A stretch of DNA of 64,000 nucleotides, from positions 1 through 64,000 of the forward strand of contig CADCXD010000009.1 of the NCBI GenBank assembly GCA_902806575.1, given 5' to 3'. Positions 45,188 to 57,021 of the stretch are shown here, in pieces (position 1 is the first letter of the stretch; each line of letters starts with the position of its first letter). The stretch is from Jackrogersella multiformis. Lineage: Eukaryota; Ascomycota; Sordariomycetes; Xylariales; Hypoxylaceae. A program made the position numbers and the translations under genes. A model generated the notes under the pieces. That model was not told the DNA's origin. It saw only the letters and a list, made by a program, of their open reading frames with translations, and ran no database searches.

Positions 45188-47599
45188 TTAAATCGTTTTG
45201 CCGCCACAGTCGGGAATCTTGACGCCATCCTTCAGGTTCCTATTGACATCCATGAGGCCCCATTGGTCTTCCCATTCTTTACCAGGCGTGTTAAAGCTGA
45301 TCTTCCACGGTTCGTCGAACATCTCGAACCAGAAATAGTTCGTTCCATTCGCCAGTGCTTGGCAGACCCAATCCTTCATCAGCGTGTTCAATTCGTCGAT
45401 GCCAGCCACCGATCCGTCAGGACATTCCGTAACACTGGCAACGCCGCACTCAGTTCCGCCTTTGGTCGGCCAGCCAATCTCGGAGATGACGTTCTTCTCA
45501 CTGTCGGTCTTGAAGAACCCCTTGGCCTTGTTCTCCCAGAATGACCAGGTCCAAGAGGCGGCCTCCTTAGCGTCAACGCCGGCGAAAAAGGGATGGATAT
45601 TGCCCATGATGTAGTCGCTGATCTGCGCCAGTTGCGAGTCCCAGTTATCACCAAGGTCGCTCGTGGCGACCGGGAGATTCCAATCGTGACGGGTCAGGTT
45701 CGTTCGTACCGAGTCTAGGAGGCTACCAAGCTCTGTGGTGGTCATCTGCTTTCGGAACAGGATCTCGTTGCCGATGATGAGTCCCTTGAACGGATCAGCT
45801 CCGTACTTGTCCAAGATGTTCCACATCTTACTAAGCTGACGCTCGTTTGTAGTATCGTTGCCGTCCTGCCATACGCCTAGCCAGATCTTGATTTCATTAT
45901 CGAGCTTCAATTGTTTCAGCGCGTGGATTGTCATCTCCGTCTGATTGCAATCGGTGCCGTAGAGTCGGATTGTGTTAGTTAACTGCGAGAGGACAGCCAC
46001 GTCACGGGTGACATTGTTCTGGGAAGGCGGATTCTTAATGCAATCCGGGAACTGTACGTTGACAGGCGTATAGTCAACACCCGGAAAGACTTTGTGCAGG
46101 TTAGGGTTATTCATCAATGACTGAATCTCGGCTGAATTGATATCCAGATCCCCATTCTTAGCAGTGTCTGAGTCCGCCGACTGAATTCCATCAGCGCCGC
46201 CGCTGTCACCACTTTTGTTTTTGGCCAGCATTCCACCGACGACACCACCAGCTATCCCGCCTGCGATGGCAAGGCCGACAAGGATCAAAATAAACCATTT
46301 CCACTTCTTTCTGCTGCTCTTCTGGCTCGACAACCACTCAGACGGCTTCTCTAATTTGGTGCCCATCTCGTACCCGCCTCCGCCACCTCCGAGATTACCC
46401 GCCGAGCTGGCGCCTTGTACAGGGTCATAATTAATACCGCTATTTCGGCTTCTTCCTATCACCCCGCCCACTACACCGCCAGCGGCTGCGGCCCCAGCGG
46501 CACCTGCCGTAGCGCCATTACTGCCTCGGTTGTTGGAGCCTCCCAGGCTCAGGATACTAGTCCGAGCGGAGCGTCGATACTCGAGGCCGTCGTCGCCATC
46601 GTCGTCAATGTCATTCGGGTTGAATTGACCGAGGCTAGGGTCCATCCTTTGACCGTACGCCATCTGGGGATCCCGGAATGGATCGCTCGAATAGCTATGT
46701 ACGCTTCGTGTAGGTGTCCCTCGGCCAGAAGGAGACAGTGTTGCGGCTCCCAGGGGAGCTAGGCTGGGCGAGGAACTATGTCCCTGGGCAGGTTGGCCAT
46801 AGGGACCGGGTCCATAGGCCGGTGACATGTCGTAGGCACGATCATATACGTAACCCTGGTTGTCATCGTAAGCTTGGTGCTGAGGAGAGTGCTGAGGGGG
46901 GGCGCGTTGGTACGCATCCGGATAGAGGGATTGTTGATGTTGTGGCTGTTGGTATTGCTGAGCTTGCCTCATGGCTTCTAGTCCACTTTCTCGTGCGTTT
47001 CGATCGGCAACAGTTATAGCAAGTCCCGACATACCACCAGCGGCAGCGTCGCTGAAATTGTCAGCACCAGGAGTGACGTTGGTCTGGGGTACTTCGCGCC
47101 CCCAGGTAGATAGACTATTCTCTCTATGAGACGGCGGGATTGGTCCAGATGAAGAGGATTCAGCTGCAACATATGCTCCTCCAACTAATGTACCAACAGC
47201 TGCTCCGGCTCCAACTCCAAGTCCGCCTCCAGGTCCAGTAGAAGTCCTCTCGGCACCTCCACTATATCCTCTATTCTGACGCAGCCTATTAAATGCCGAA
47301 TCGGGGTGGGCGCTAGGATGACTTATTGGTCCAGTTCTCGGGGGCGAAGGATGTGTCGAATTGTGGTATTGTTCGGAAGACGAGGAGACTGGATTATCTT
47401 GGTAAAAACGAGGTTGGGACGATAGGAACGGTTGGGACGATGGGGAGGAAGGACGGGAAGGAGTATGTTGATGATGATGACTGGAATGCGCCTGCCCGTG
47501 CCCGTGCCCGTGCCCATGCCCATGGGAATATGGGCCATTGTGATCGTCGAGAGGGGCGTGCTCGCCGGGGTCAGAGTCAAAAGAGTAGCGACGGCTCAT
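45188..47599 (-). CDS. GH17 glucan 1,3-beta-glucosidase, BtgC-type membrane enzyme
   Basis: Intronless, 803 residues from the ATG at 47599 (the upstream in-frame start is GTG). The first 430 residues are cytoplasmic and disordered, with a His-Gly repeat (YSHGHGHGHGHG), Gln/Pro-rich stretches and Gly-rich runs. One transmembrane segment (about 434-459, WFILILVGLAIAGGIAGG) makes a type II membrane protein. The outside GH17 domain carries the acid/base Glu612 in IIGNEILFRK and the nucleophile Glu707 in ISEIGWPTKGG. The protein ends in a Cys-containing motif (IPDCGG). This layout matches Aspergillus btgC and related glucanases that remodel wall beta-1,3-glucan. Confidence 0.93.
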   Translation of the reverse strand: MSRRYSFDSDPGEHAPLDDHNGPYSHGHGHGHGHGQAHSSHHHQHTPSRPSSPSSQPFLSSQPRFYQDNPVSSSSEQYHNSTHPSPPRTGPISHPSAHPDSAFNRLRQNRGYSGGAERTSTGPGGGLGVGAGAAVGTLVGGAYVAAESSSSGPIPPSHRENSLSTWGREVPQTNVTPGADNFSDAAAGGMSGLAITVADRNARESGLEAMRQAQQYQQPQHQQSLYPDAYQRAPPQHSPQHQAYDDNQGYVYDRAYDMSPAYGPGPYGQPAQGHSSSPSLAPLGAATLSPSGRGTPTRSVHSYSSDPFRDPQMAYGQRMDPSLGQFNPNDIDDDGDDGLEYRRSARTSILSLGGSNNRGSNGATAGAAGAAAAGGVVGGVIGRSRNSGINYDPVQGASSAGNLGGGGGGYEMGTKLEKPSEWLSSQKSSRKKWKWFILILVGLAIAGGIAGGVVGGMLAKNKSGDSGGADGIQSADSDTAKNGDLDINSAEIQSLMNNPNLHKVFPGVDYTPVNVQFPDCIKNPPSQNNVTRDVAVLSQLTNTIRLYGTDCNQTEMTIHALKQLKLDNEIKIWLGVWQDGNDTTNERQLSKMWNILDKYGADPFKGLIIGNEILFRKQMTTTELGSLLDSVRTNLTRHDWNLPVATSDLGDNWDSQLAQISDYIMGNIHPFFAGVDAKEAASWTWSFWENKAKGFFKTDSEKNVISEIGWPTKGGTECGVASVTECPDGSVAGIDELNTLMKDWVCQALANGTNYFWFEMFDEPWKISFNTPGKEWEDQWGLMDVNRNLKDGVKIPDCGGKTI

Positions 47600-47800
47600 G
47601 GTTTCAGAAGGAGAAGGCACCTAAGCTGCTACCTAGGTCCTAGCTAAGTTTAAGGCCCCCCAATACTGAAGTATCCCAAAACAAGAATTGAGACGGAAGA
47701 AGGGCCGTTCTGCGTGAGTGTGGGTCAACAACCAAGGCGAGGCAAGAACTGGCAACAAAGAGAGGAAGGGTTGGTGTATGAAAATTGTACATAGGCTAAT

Positions 47801-48027
47801 AGGTACCTAGGTAGGTAGTAAATAATACTAGGTAATACCTGGGTAGGCAGTGTACCTGGGTATCAATACGAGAGATGATATTTACAAGTACCTCCTAGGT
47901 AACGTAACCAAGTGGGCAGGTGGGTAGGTAGGTAAATATATAACATACCTCTGAGTACCTAGGTAGGTAGGTAGATAAATACCTACCTAGTGTAGCTATG
48001 AGCTACTATAATAGTAATCCTAGGTAG
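47801..48027. repeat. TACCTAGGTA-type repeat cluster
   Basis: Repeated TACCTAGG, GGTAGGTAGG and CTACCTACC units across about 225 bp upstream of the GH17 gene, ending in an A-rich stretch. Confidence 0.85.
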
Positions 48028-48689
48028 GTTGAAAAAAAAAACCCAAAAAACTTGACAAAACCTCTAGCGATATGGCAGTCCGACGTCCGAGTGGGTTTGA
48101 ATTCGGTTTCCAGGTTCCTGGTCCGTGTTATACATGCACTAGGTAGGTAGGTAGTTGACCAAGTTTTGGACTAGCACCCAATCGCGGCATATAGGTATTC
48201 GGGGGGAAGAAGATACAGCAGACGTGATAGACGACGATGGTTATGCGCCTCGAGGTGTCGAAAGAAGAAATTAATGTTGTTGCGGTTGGTGTCGTTGGTG
48301 TCGTTGGTGTTGTGGTGTTGTGGTGTACAGTGATCGATTTAAAAACGAACAACAGAAAATAGGTATTACCTGGTAGGTTAAGTGTTTGAGACCGATGTCG
48401 ATCAAGTCCTATTCCGTACGCTACCTACTAATACCAGGCTGCCAGGTAGGGATACAGATAATATCTACTGTAAGTCTCCCTTGCTGCTTCTGCCCTCTCA
48501 CGAGCATCGCCTGTCGAGGCTGTGTTTAGCGCCTCGTCTTGTAAGTACTAAGATGCGCCGGGCTAGGGCTGGTTAATAACGACGTCGTCAATATTCATGG
48601 ATACCTAAATTAAGAAGATGATAAAGATTCATTGTAACGTTTCCAAGTTGATGTTTATGGGATACCGGTAGGTATGTATTTCTCGTATT

Positions 48690-48976
48690 TACTGCTTACT
48701 ACCTACCTAGGTACATAGGTATGTAGGTACTTACTTACCAGGTACATACTAACTATTTAGGGACCTCGGGACCAACTCCTCTGTTGCTCATACCTACCTA
48801 GGTAGGTACGGTACTATATCGCGCTCTATACTTAGATCATACATTTTATTGTGTATAAAGGGAGCCGAGCTTTTATTAGGTATTCCTTACTTTTCTCCCT
48901 ACCTAGCTTACCTCCTCGCCTTGTGGGTAGCAAACTGTTTACCTAGGTACATACCTACCTAGGTAGGTAGGTAGCT
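48690..48976. repeat. TACCTAGGTA-type repeat cluster
   Basis: Several palindromic TACCTAGGTA cores with flanking (GTAG)n arms, the strongest at 48944-48974, which is almost wholly composed of TACC/TAGG tetramers. Confidence 0.85.
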
Positions 48977-50542
48977 GATGAGAGAGCTGACCTTATCCCC
49001 AATCCAATCCCCTTGCTGGAGGTTTTCTTTTTGGGGTTCCTGCGTCTGCTATGAAATCGCAATGCAACCATCAGGTCTGACCGGATTTAGATCTACGAGA
49101 CATCCATTAATACCTGGTCTTACCTTTTTAAAGTTAGATGGCCAACCCACCCTGTCCATAGTGCAGTCATTTCATTGGTCCGTATTATGTAGCATCTTGG
49201 AATTCATATTAGCAACCACCGACCATCCGAAATACCTAAGAAAGTTGGTAATAGGTAGGTAGGTACCTACCTAGACTAGGTAGACCTAGTAAGACCAAGC
49301 AATTAGGTAATCGTACACTACACGTATACCTAGGTACTTACCTGGTAGATCGGTGGTTGGCTAATCAACCATCTACCATCTACCAATCCGCCTTACATCG
49401 CATAAATATTTCCATCTTAAATGACTAGGTACCTACATAAACCCACCCGATGACATCAGCGGGTTTGCCACTCTTTACAGTTTACAGATTTAGCAAAAGT
49501 CGCAAACACTTTAGCTACCTAGGTAGGTATTTACATAAATAGTAACCTAAGGTTACCTAGGTATTCCAATGAATTATTTCCTTACCTACATAAGGTACTT
49601 ACATGTAGGTACTCGAAGCAGTTAAAGGTACCTCTTGTTCAACCCTTAAATTACCACCAACTTTGTCTGAAACGCATTACACTTCTCACGAAGCTGCGAA
49701 GGTACCTAGACCTACCTGCCCACTTTTGGAAGTAGTCTAGACACAAGTACTACCTAAGTTTAGATTTGTTAACCTTAACTAGGTACCTAGGTACCTACAC
49801 TAGGTATGTAGCGCATGTATGACCACCTGGGCACACATCATACACAGTACCCAGCGCACAGGTACGTAGTCTGTAATCCACATTAGATCTAGCACATCCA
49901 TGGATATTATGACGTATTATTAGGAAAACTTTATTAGATATCCCATCTCTTACAACCTTGCAACCTTGCAGCCTTGGAACTTTGCCATCCGAGCAAAATC
50001 TCAACTTCTCTCACCATCTGGAGACAAACTAAAAATCTACAAAGTGACGCGAAGGTAATACTGCATCCTGCATCCCGCATCCTGTCGTGATCACTGGAAA
50101 CTGGAAGTCAACTCAACACTATGTACCTAGGCTGCTAGGTAGGTAGGTATCAGTCGCAAATGCGACCCGCAGCAAAAGCTCCGACAATGCTGTCATAACA
50201 TCAACGTTGTGGGAGGTGTATACACCATTCATGTCGTATCCTTTTTCCTTACGCATAGTCCTCGTGGCGGCCTTATGACGTTAGCTCCAGCTGTTCAACC
50301 TCGTTCTCGTTATATGATGTAAATTGACATCATAGAATGAATGTACGATGTTTGGTCAGTTAAATAATACTCGAAGCTATAAGGGCAATGTTCCTAGCTT
50401 GAGTCCAAATCCCTTGTTCCATTCTATATTACAGATAATACCCGATACTACGAAACCCTCGACCACCCACACCCTCACAACTCGAAGCACGAATTTGCCT
50501 GTATTCGATCATCCATTTCGAACGACTTTATAATACCCAAGA

Positions 50543-51103
50543 ATGTCGGAAACCCGCAACGCCGAGTCCTTGGCTCACCAGGGCGAATTCCACAGCCGTG
50601 TTCCCCCCGCAGAGCCACTCACTACTACTGGCCACAAGCCCGGTGTCAAGGTTGGCAAAGACGCTATCCCCGAGTTCCACATGGAGAAGCATGCCCCTGG
50701 CACCGCTCCCCAAGAGCATATATTCCAGCCAAAACCTAAGGGCGAGACTCCAGCTGAGGCTCCATACGTTCAAGGCCAACACTTCACCAACACCACTGAC
50801 ACCCTGGGTGGCACCACTTCACAGGCAGTTTACACTGGCCTTGGGAAGCCTATTCAAGGGCAATCAGGAGCTGAGCTGCATGGAGACTTGCATGGTGACC
50901 ACATTAGTCGACGGAAGAAGGAACATGCTGGCTTGGAGGGTGCCGGAGCGGTGGTCGATGACAGTGTGCGTCGGAGAAGTAGGGGAAGCACCGATTATCC
51001 TTCAGCGTCGGAGCACATCCCATCTAGCGCAGAGGAGGTAGCAGCTGAGCGGCAGGTGCCCGAGCGTGCCTATGACTACGCGCAATCCGGAAAGCCCAAA
51101 TGA
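50543..51103 (+). CDS. Conserved fungal orphan, disordered hydrophilic protein
   Basis: Intronless, 186 residues. It is highly hydrophilic with no cysteine and no hydrophobic segment. Motifs that I believe recur in fungal homologues are GHKPGVKVGKDAIPEFH, APGTAPQEHIFQPKP and a TDTLGGTTSQAVYTGLGKP segment, then LHGDLHGDHISRRKKEHAG and LEGAGAV. The composition resembles stress-induced hydrophilin-like proteins, but no function is established. The start ATG is the first in the frame and lies 20 bp after a short AT-rich stretch. Confidence 0.75.
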   Translation: MSETRNAESLAHQGEFHSRVPPAEPLTTTGHKPGVKVGKDAIPEFHMEKHAPGTAPQEHIFQPKPKGETPAEAPYVQGQHFTNTTDTLGGTTSQAVYTGLGKPIQGQSGAELHGDLHGDHISRRKKEHAGLEGAGAVVDDSVRRRSRGSTDYPSASEHIPSSAEEVAAERQVPERAYDYAQSGKPK

Positions 51104-52733
51104 GGGCGGAAGAGTATATACATCGCAAGCAGGAGACGGTATAGCCTCGTGCATGAGGAACGATATTCAGCGGTAGCTTGAATTCCTAATGTGTTTATAG
51201 TGCAAGAAACTGTCGAACTCGCCTAAACATAGACTCAACCATGATTTAGAATTTACTTCAGCGCAACATGTTCCTTTGTCGAGATACGTCGCTCACAACA
51301 CTCAAGTAGGTAGTTATAGACAGTGGAGTACCTCAGACCGAACCGAAGACAATTTTATTTTTTATCTTCAACAATTTCACATTTCCTTAAGATTGGTCAC
51401 TACCTAGGTACCTAGGTATGTATCTACATCGAAATAAGAACCTTAATCAAAAGCAGCTGGCTAGAAGCACACAATGAGGGCTAGGTACCTACCTAAGGTA
51501 AGGTAAGAAGCTGTCAGATACCATCTCTGATTTAATATGGGTATCTTCTCTCATCACGTGCTTTTGGATGTTTGGGCTCTTCTATTCAGGTGGTCTGTGT
51601 GTTGATGAAATTGGGTCTTTGTGTGTTGGAGATATCTTCAAACTTTGGTTACTCACGTGACCTGTTATGAGACAAGAATGCTCTAACATAGAAGATTTTA
51701 CCGTTGGTAGAATCAGAGTTTTCTGTAGATAATAAATCCAACCTTTTGCTGGAAATAGAAGTATCAATCTGATAGAAGCTTAATATTGATATCCTCAGGG
51801 ATGAGTCCGAACTCGACGATCTCTTAGCCTTACACCTACCATGTAGATACCGTGCCGAGCCTCCGCTTAAATTCGCGCTTTACTCTTTTGAAGATGCAAG
51901 CTGAAAGATCCTTGTTGGGGAATTGTAACTTTTCGTCGGATCTGGCACCATATCTTCATCTTCTTGCTTTTCTGACACGATCTTATACATACCTAGGTCT
52001 GCAGATTCGTCACATTTGTTTACTCCCGTCCGAGAACTCATGCGTAGCCCTAAGTCCTGCCATCTCACCACCGGCTCCCTACTTGGTCCTGGCAACTCGG
52101 CTTTTCGTGAGCTTGATGAAACCTGATTGCGAATGGTATATCGTAGTAGACTGACTGACTGACTGACTGACTACTATGAGGCACAGAAAGAACATTCATT
52201 AGTCGTTCCCAGTTCCGAGCTAGAGAATTGGTCCCGACAGCCCTAGACCTCCCTCTCCAGACCAAGATATTGGTCAAACGAGATGAGCTGTAGAGCGCCA
52301 CAACGTCCTAAGAATCACTTTATACCTAGGTATGCAGAAGTTGAAGCTAGTGTAGGAGAGAAATGTCCCTTGGCAACTGAATCGAGCAATCAGCTCCTAC
52401 TTTGCTCCCCATTTCTTGCCTCGTAGCATCACTGCCATTGGTTTCAGCTCTGATAGGCAATGGCGCCAAGAGACTGTGAGCCTCTTGGGCTGTGATGAGA
52501 ACCCGCCGGATGTCCTTAGGACGTAACTAGCAAAGGAGAATGCTGAAATACCTTCGGGAGGTGTGCGTGAAATTTTCTCCTCCCCTTTCCTTCCTCCTTT
52601 TGGTAGTTACCTAGGTAGTTGAAACCCTTTTCGCGATATTCACGTGAAATTGACTGCATTGAATACTCTACGAGCTGTCGAGCTATCGGGTTGTGAGCTT
52701 TCATTCGTTTAGGCTCATCGCCATATAACCACG
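51104..52733. other. Intergenic
   Basis: No supported gene. TACCTAGGTA-type sites at 51402-51420, 51483-51505 and 52322-52332, and a perfect (GACT)6 microsatellite at 52149-52172. ORFs at 51852-52154 and 52516-53027 lack family features; the latter overlaps the membrane protein gene antisense. Confidence 0.5.
52149..52172. repeat. (GACT)6 microsatellite
   Basis: Six perfect copies of GACT. Confidence 0.95.
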
Positions 52734-54087
52734 ATGGGATTTGCACCGCTCACGACGACGGCTACGCGAACTACCCTCGCGCCGAGGGCGACTTCTCTCG
52801 ATCACGACGGCACACCACCGGTCGCCGCTCTGACTACGGTTTGGACACCTTCTCAAGGTTGTTTTCCCGTCTCTACTCGCTCCACGACGGACATCGACAT
52901 ATTTTGGACGAGTAATCCTGAATGCGCTCCGCCCGGCTACGCGAGCTACTTCGAAACCTACTACTACTCGCCCGCCATCTGCCCTAGCGGCTTCACTGTC
53001 GGCTGCTCGCGATATGGGGATTTCCAAGGTCCCCCCGTCGAAGCTACTGAAACCGCCATGCTCTGCGTTATGAGGTACCTAAGCAGCCCTCTAGGGAAGC
53101 TGACCCGTTTGACGACGTCTGACTCTTGATAGTGATTACTTCTGCACCCCGGATGAATGGAATTATTACGCAACCAATACAGACTTGTCGTATGCACAAG
53201 TGATGATTCAGATAAGATGGGCCGAGAGCGACCTTTCCATCCTGGAAACCCATCCCTTGACGCCTGGCTTGATGCTTGCCACAGAAACCTCGGGAGGGGA
53301 TACCGACGCAACAAGAACTGGATCATCATCGTATGGCGCAACAGTCACAGTAAATCCGGATCCGGGTAGTAGCAGTAGCGGTTTATCCACTGGTGCCCAG
53401 ATTGGAATCGGTGTTGGCGTAGGGTTGTTTGGTCTCCTAGCTATTGGGTTGGTATTCTTCTTCATCTGGTATCTAAAAAGGCGCACGAATAATCAAGACG
53501 CCAACCCGGCTTCATTCATGACGCAATCCCCTCCAGTCCAGTATCCTGTCCCTCAGTACCCTCACATGCCCGGACCGGGAGAGCAAGGCCAGCCGATTCA
53601 GGGATATCCACAGTCTACACACACTGGATATACGCCATACGTTGACCCGAAGACTGGAGCAGTAACATATTACTCTCCCGCTCCTCAGCCTACCGAGTTG
53701 GGAGGCACCGCGATCGAGGGATCCAACTTGACCCGTAGCCAGGGTGCGCCCTCGATAGCAACGTCGCAGACCACGTACCCACGAGATTCTACCTTCTCGA
53801 GTCACCAACTGATACCATTGCATAGTAGCCCTGGCCCGGAATTGCCTAGCACTTCGCCTGTCAGCTATCACCCGGCCGCCGGGGCACCTGTGGCAGCTGA
53901 GATGCCGGGGAACGGAGGAATCGCCAAGTCCGCAGAAGGTAGCGAGAATCCACAAGCACAACAAGAGATGGCGCACCTGATGGCAGAGCAAGCAAAGTTA
54001 GACGCGAGAAGAACGCGCTTGATGGAGTTGGCGGAGCTCGACGAAGAGGAGCAGCGGATACGAACGAGGATGCAACAGCTTCAATAG
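52734..54087 (+). CDS. Cysteine-rich single-pass membrane protein, paralogue 2
   Basis: Two exons (52734-53074, 53133-54087) with a 58-bp phase-2 intron encode 431 residues. The ectodomain has six cysteines matching the paralogue at 3824-5130: GCFPVS, PECAPPGY, YYSPAICPSGFTVGC, ETAMLCVM and, after the intron, DYFCTPDEW. IQIRWAESDLSILET is also shared. A short Gly/Ser-rich linker leads to one transmembrane segment (IGIGVGVGLFGLLAIGLVFF, then FIWYLKRR). The cytoplasmic part is Pro/Gln/Tyr-rich and ends in a charged coiled coil (AKLDARRTRLMELAELDEEE). There is no signal peptide at the N-terminus. A surface sensor or wall-spanning protein is inferred from architecture; no activity is known. Confidence 0.8.
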
Positions 54088-55139
54088 TCACAGCGACGGA
54101 TAGATGGATAAATAGGGAGAGCCCTATTCATAATTGCTGTCAGAAGTCTAGTCTCTCAAAGGATACCGACTTAACAAGGGTTAGGCCTGTTGGAGGTGTG
54201 CCTCTCGCGGGAAGGGATACCTGAGACAAGAAACAAAGGCACACTTCCTGTATGTATACCACGATCCATAGTAGATACCTTAGGAGATAGGTAGATATAT
54301 AGCTCCTCACGTAACAGCATCGTTATTACCCGTATCGTTAGGTCTGCCTCGTGACACTTACGGTGGGTTCAGCCTTGGTCAGTTTGTCTAGGGCATTCAT
54401 TCCACATTGTGTGGTTATTGTATGATATAGATGTCGGACAATATCAAAGGAAGCCAGCAGGGAGCAACAGACGTGTTGCTGGATTCACTATCACATCTTT
54501 AACCTCATAGAGGCCCTATAAGAGGCCCTATACTCCAAGAAGGGAAGAAGAAAAAAAAAAAAAAAAAAGGGAAAAAAGCATGATGATCACATCTATCACA
54601 TCTGGACATGTGCAGAAGTCCTAGTACCGCTCCCGAATAATCGGGTTTCCTCGTTTCCCTCCAAACTGTTCATATCTCTAAAAGTCTAGAAGTTAAAATC
54701 TAAAATCTTCATCAAATCTTCATCTCTCGTGTTGCATCATTTTGTCGCCTTGGCATAATCGCGTCGCGTTAACACTATTTCCAGTCAACACCATTACCAG
54801 CACTGGCTAGTATGGGCAGTCAACACCATTCCGTATTCCAATAATCAACAATCACAACAACACACTAGGTACCTAGGTATTCACCCCGGCGACCACCTGT
54901 CAGTTTCCACTCCCCTCCATCCTCCATTGAACTAAGAAGCACCCGCCACCATCCTACCAAATCTACCTCTCTTATTACCTATCTCTTCATCTTACCTACC
55001 AGCTACCTAGTTGTAACCTAAAGCACGTAACAAATAACAAATAACAAATACATACCACTTCCACATACATACCTAGGCACCTAGGTAACTCCTACAACTT
55101 TCTCATTTTACTTCTCCGACTCATATCAACACCGCCGCG
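54088..55139. other. Intergenic, promoter of small basic protein gene
   Basis: Contains an A18 tract (54551-54568). The 300 bp before the next gene are unusually rich in CA/CT-type pyrimidine-adenine repeats (AACACC, AACAAATAACAAATA), as in strong fungal promoters or long 5' leaders. TACCTAGGTA sites at 54867-54880 and 55071-55086. Confidence 0.5.
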
Positions 55140-55813
55140 ATGACCTCCCCCGAAAAGAAGAACGCGATCACCGAGAAGGAGAGCAAGGTTCTCGCTCTGG
55201 CTTGGCAGTGTTTCAAATCTCCACCAGAGGTGCGTTAATACTCCCAGTATTGACCCAGTATCAGCCCTGCAGCATCAGCATCAGCATCAACATCCATGCA
55301 AGTGGCATTCTAACATGATTCGCTTGCAGGTCGACCTTCCGAAGCTCGCGAAGCTTGCCGGTTACGCCAATCCTAAGAGCGTGTCCAACGTTCTATTGGG
55401 TAAGTTTTACCGTCTCATCCCTCATATACTACCCCTTGTACCTATTACCTATAAAATTTTCACTAGATGCGAGGCATATCAGTTCTAACTTATCGAACCA
55501 AATAGCTGTGAAGAAGAAGGTCGCTTCTGTTTCCACCGACGATGACAACAGCGGCGAGGGTCCTTCCACGCCTGCCAAGCGTGCTCCGAAGGCCAGGGCC
55601 AAGGCCACTCCTGCATCGCGCAAGCGCAAGGCTGATGGCGATGACGATGACGGTAGCAGCGACCCCGTCACTCCTACGCCTACTAAGCGTGCTCGTGGCA
55701 AGAGAGTTGCACCTCTCAAGGCAACTGTCGACGATCATGACTCTGATTTTGTCAAGGACAACGTGAGCAGGGGTGAGGACAAGCAGGAGGGTCTTGAGGA
55801 TGTTGTCGACTAA
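55140..55813 (+). CDS. Small basic nuclear protein with AWQCF-type helical domain
   Basis: Three exons (55140-55229, 55330-55399, 55506-55813) encode 155 residues. The N-terminal 50 residues form a small helical domain: KVLALAWQCFKSPPEVDLPK then LAKLAGYANPKSVSNVLLGA and VKKK. This AWQCF...GY...S...V.KK pattern recurs in many small fungal proteins and resembles a Myb-like or winged-helix DNA-binding unit; that assignment is an inference. The rest is disordered, with Lys/Arg-rich runs (SRKRKADGDDDDG, TKRARGKR) suited to nuclear import. Intron 1 contains a CATCAG/CATCAA repeat. No specific function is known. Confidence 0.8.
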
Positions 55814-56386
55814 AGCCACCGTCGTTGACTAACACAAAATAAATATGTTGAGGGGGGGGGAGTAGGATTCGGGCGGAGGGTCTTGATCTGTTCTACGTTG
55901 ACCTACATGCTAAGATAGCTTAAGAACATAAACATAAGTCATCTTCTTCGAGACTCAATATTACTCGTAGTGAATTACATTACATACCTACCAAGTAGGT
56001 ATTCTCTATTCATGATCTAGCTACATATAATCCCATGAGTTTGATTCGTATTTGTTTCCTGATCCTCCTCACTCGGGGTAATTTGATACGGATTGGGCGA
56101 CATATATATGTCCTTTTATGTTCCAAGGTTGCATCTCAACAATAAACTACTTAGCACGTCACCGTTTACTCATCTAGTAAGCGTGTAATAAGCCCGCTCG
56201 TTATGAAGATCTCAAAATTGTGTATTTGCGAAACTGAAAATATGTAACTAGCGAAGTGAAGAAAGCCATAGTTGGGATAACCTCCTAAAAGTTGGAGGTC
56301 AGATAATCCCTCATTCTACAGCCAGGATCCATCAAACAGGCGTTAAAGCATGATAGTCGAAACCAGACTTTTTGTCATTCGCCCAA
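55814..56386. other. Intergenic between convergent genes
   Basis: 3' flanks of the small basic protein and PhiA-like genes. It includes a G-rich run at 55852-55861. No gene seen. Confidence 0.55.
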
Positions 56387-57021
56387 TCACTGCGTATAGA
56401 CGCAGCTGTTGGGCTCGGGAACCTCAACGGCGCGCACGGAAATTCCAAGACAACCCGAGTTGCCTGCAGGCTGGTCGACACCGGTCGAAACCCACACACT
56501 CCAGGCGCCGTCGATGCTGTTGGGGCAAGCAATGAAGCCCGCGCCGTCAATAGTTAGATCGTTGTTCGCGTCCAGTTGGAAAGGAGTCCTCTCTCCATTT
56601 CTGGGGGCAGGCTGAGCACCGGTCGTATAGCCAAACTTACCCTGGCCTGAAAAGGGGAGAAACGTTAGAACGATATTATATCAGATAAGAGAGGCAGAAT
56701 TATAAACGTACCCATTCCGGAGCGGTCGACAAAGAGCTGCTGCGGTGTCGCGGAAGCAGCGAACAGGAAGAGGCCACCATCTTGAAGGAAGAACGTGGCG
56801 GTTTCGGCTGGGCCGGAATCACAACTGGCCCCCTGGTTAGGCAGCTTCAGGAGGATGCTGCTCTTGGCGGCTTCGAAGCCAGCGAAGTGGACTTCGCTGC
56901 CGGACCGGAGTGCCATTAGGCTGAACTTCGCATTGGGAGCAAGCGCTGCCCCCGCTGCCTGAGGCATGGCGGATGCTCCCAGGAAGAGCGAGGCTGCGAT
57001 GACGAAAGACTTGGAGAACAT
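56387..57021 (-). CDS. Cell wall protein PhiA-like
   Basis: Two exons (57021-56712, 56646-56387) with a 65-bp phase-1 intron give 189 residues. A signal peptide (MFSKSFVIAASLFLGASA) is followed by the family blocks KFSLMALRSGSEVHFAGFEA, SSILLKLPNQGASCD, TATFFLQDGGLFLFAASATP and QQLFVDRSGMGQGKFGY spanning the intron, ending near FIACPNSIDGAWSVWVSTG. Aspergillus PhiA is a secreted wall protein required for phialide and conidium development. Homologues are often abundant small secreted proteins. The localisation follows from the signal peptide. A role in conidiation here is inferred. Confidence 0.9.

Larger units (their letters stand above)
47600..50542. other. Long divergent intergenic region rich in TACCTAGG repeats
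   Basis: 2.9 kb between outward-facing genes. It is packed with TACCTAGGTA-type palindromes (47801-48027, 48140-48152, 48690-48735, 48800-48815, 48940-48975, 49255-49285, 49425-49440, 49515-49565, 49780-49805, 50125-50150) and a GTTGGTGTC microsatellite near 48284-48322. ORFs at 48978-49262 and 49795-50004 look non-coding. Confidence 0.55.

Noticed and set aside
45032..45544. 170-codon plus-strand ORF
   Set aside because: It lies mostly antisense to the GH17 catalytic domain; the GH17 active-site motifs on the minus strand are decisive.
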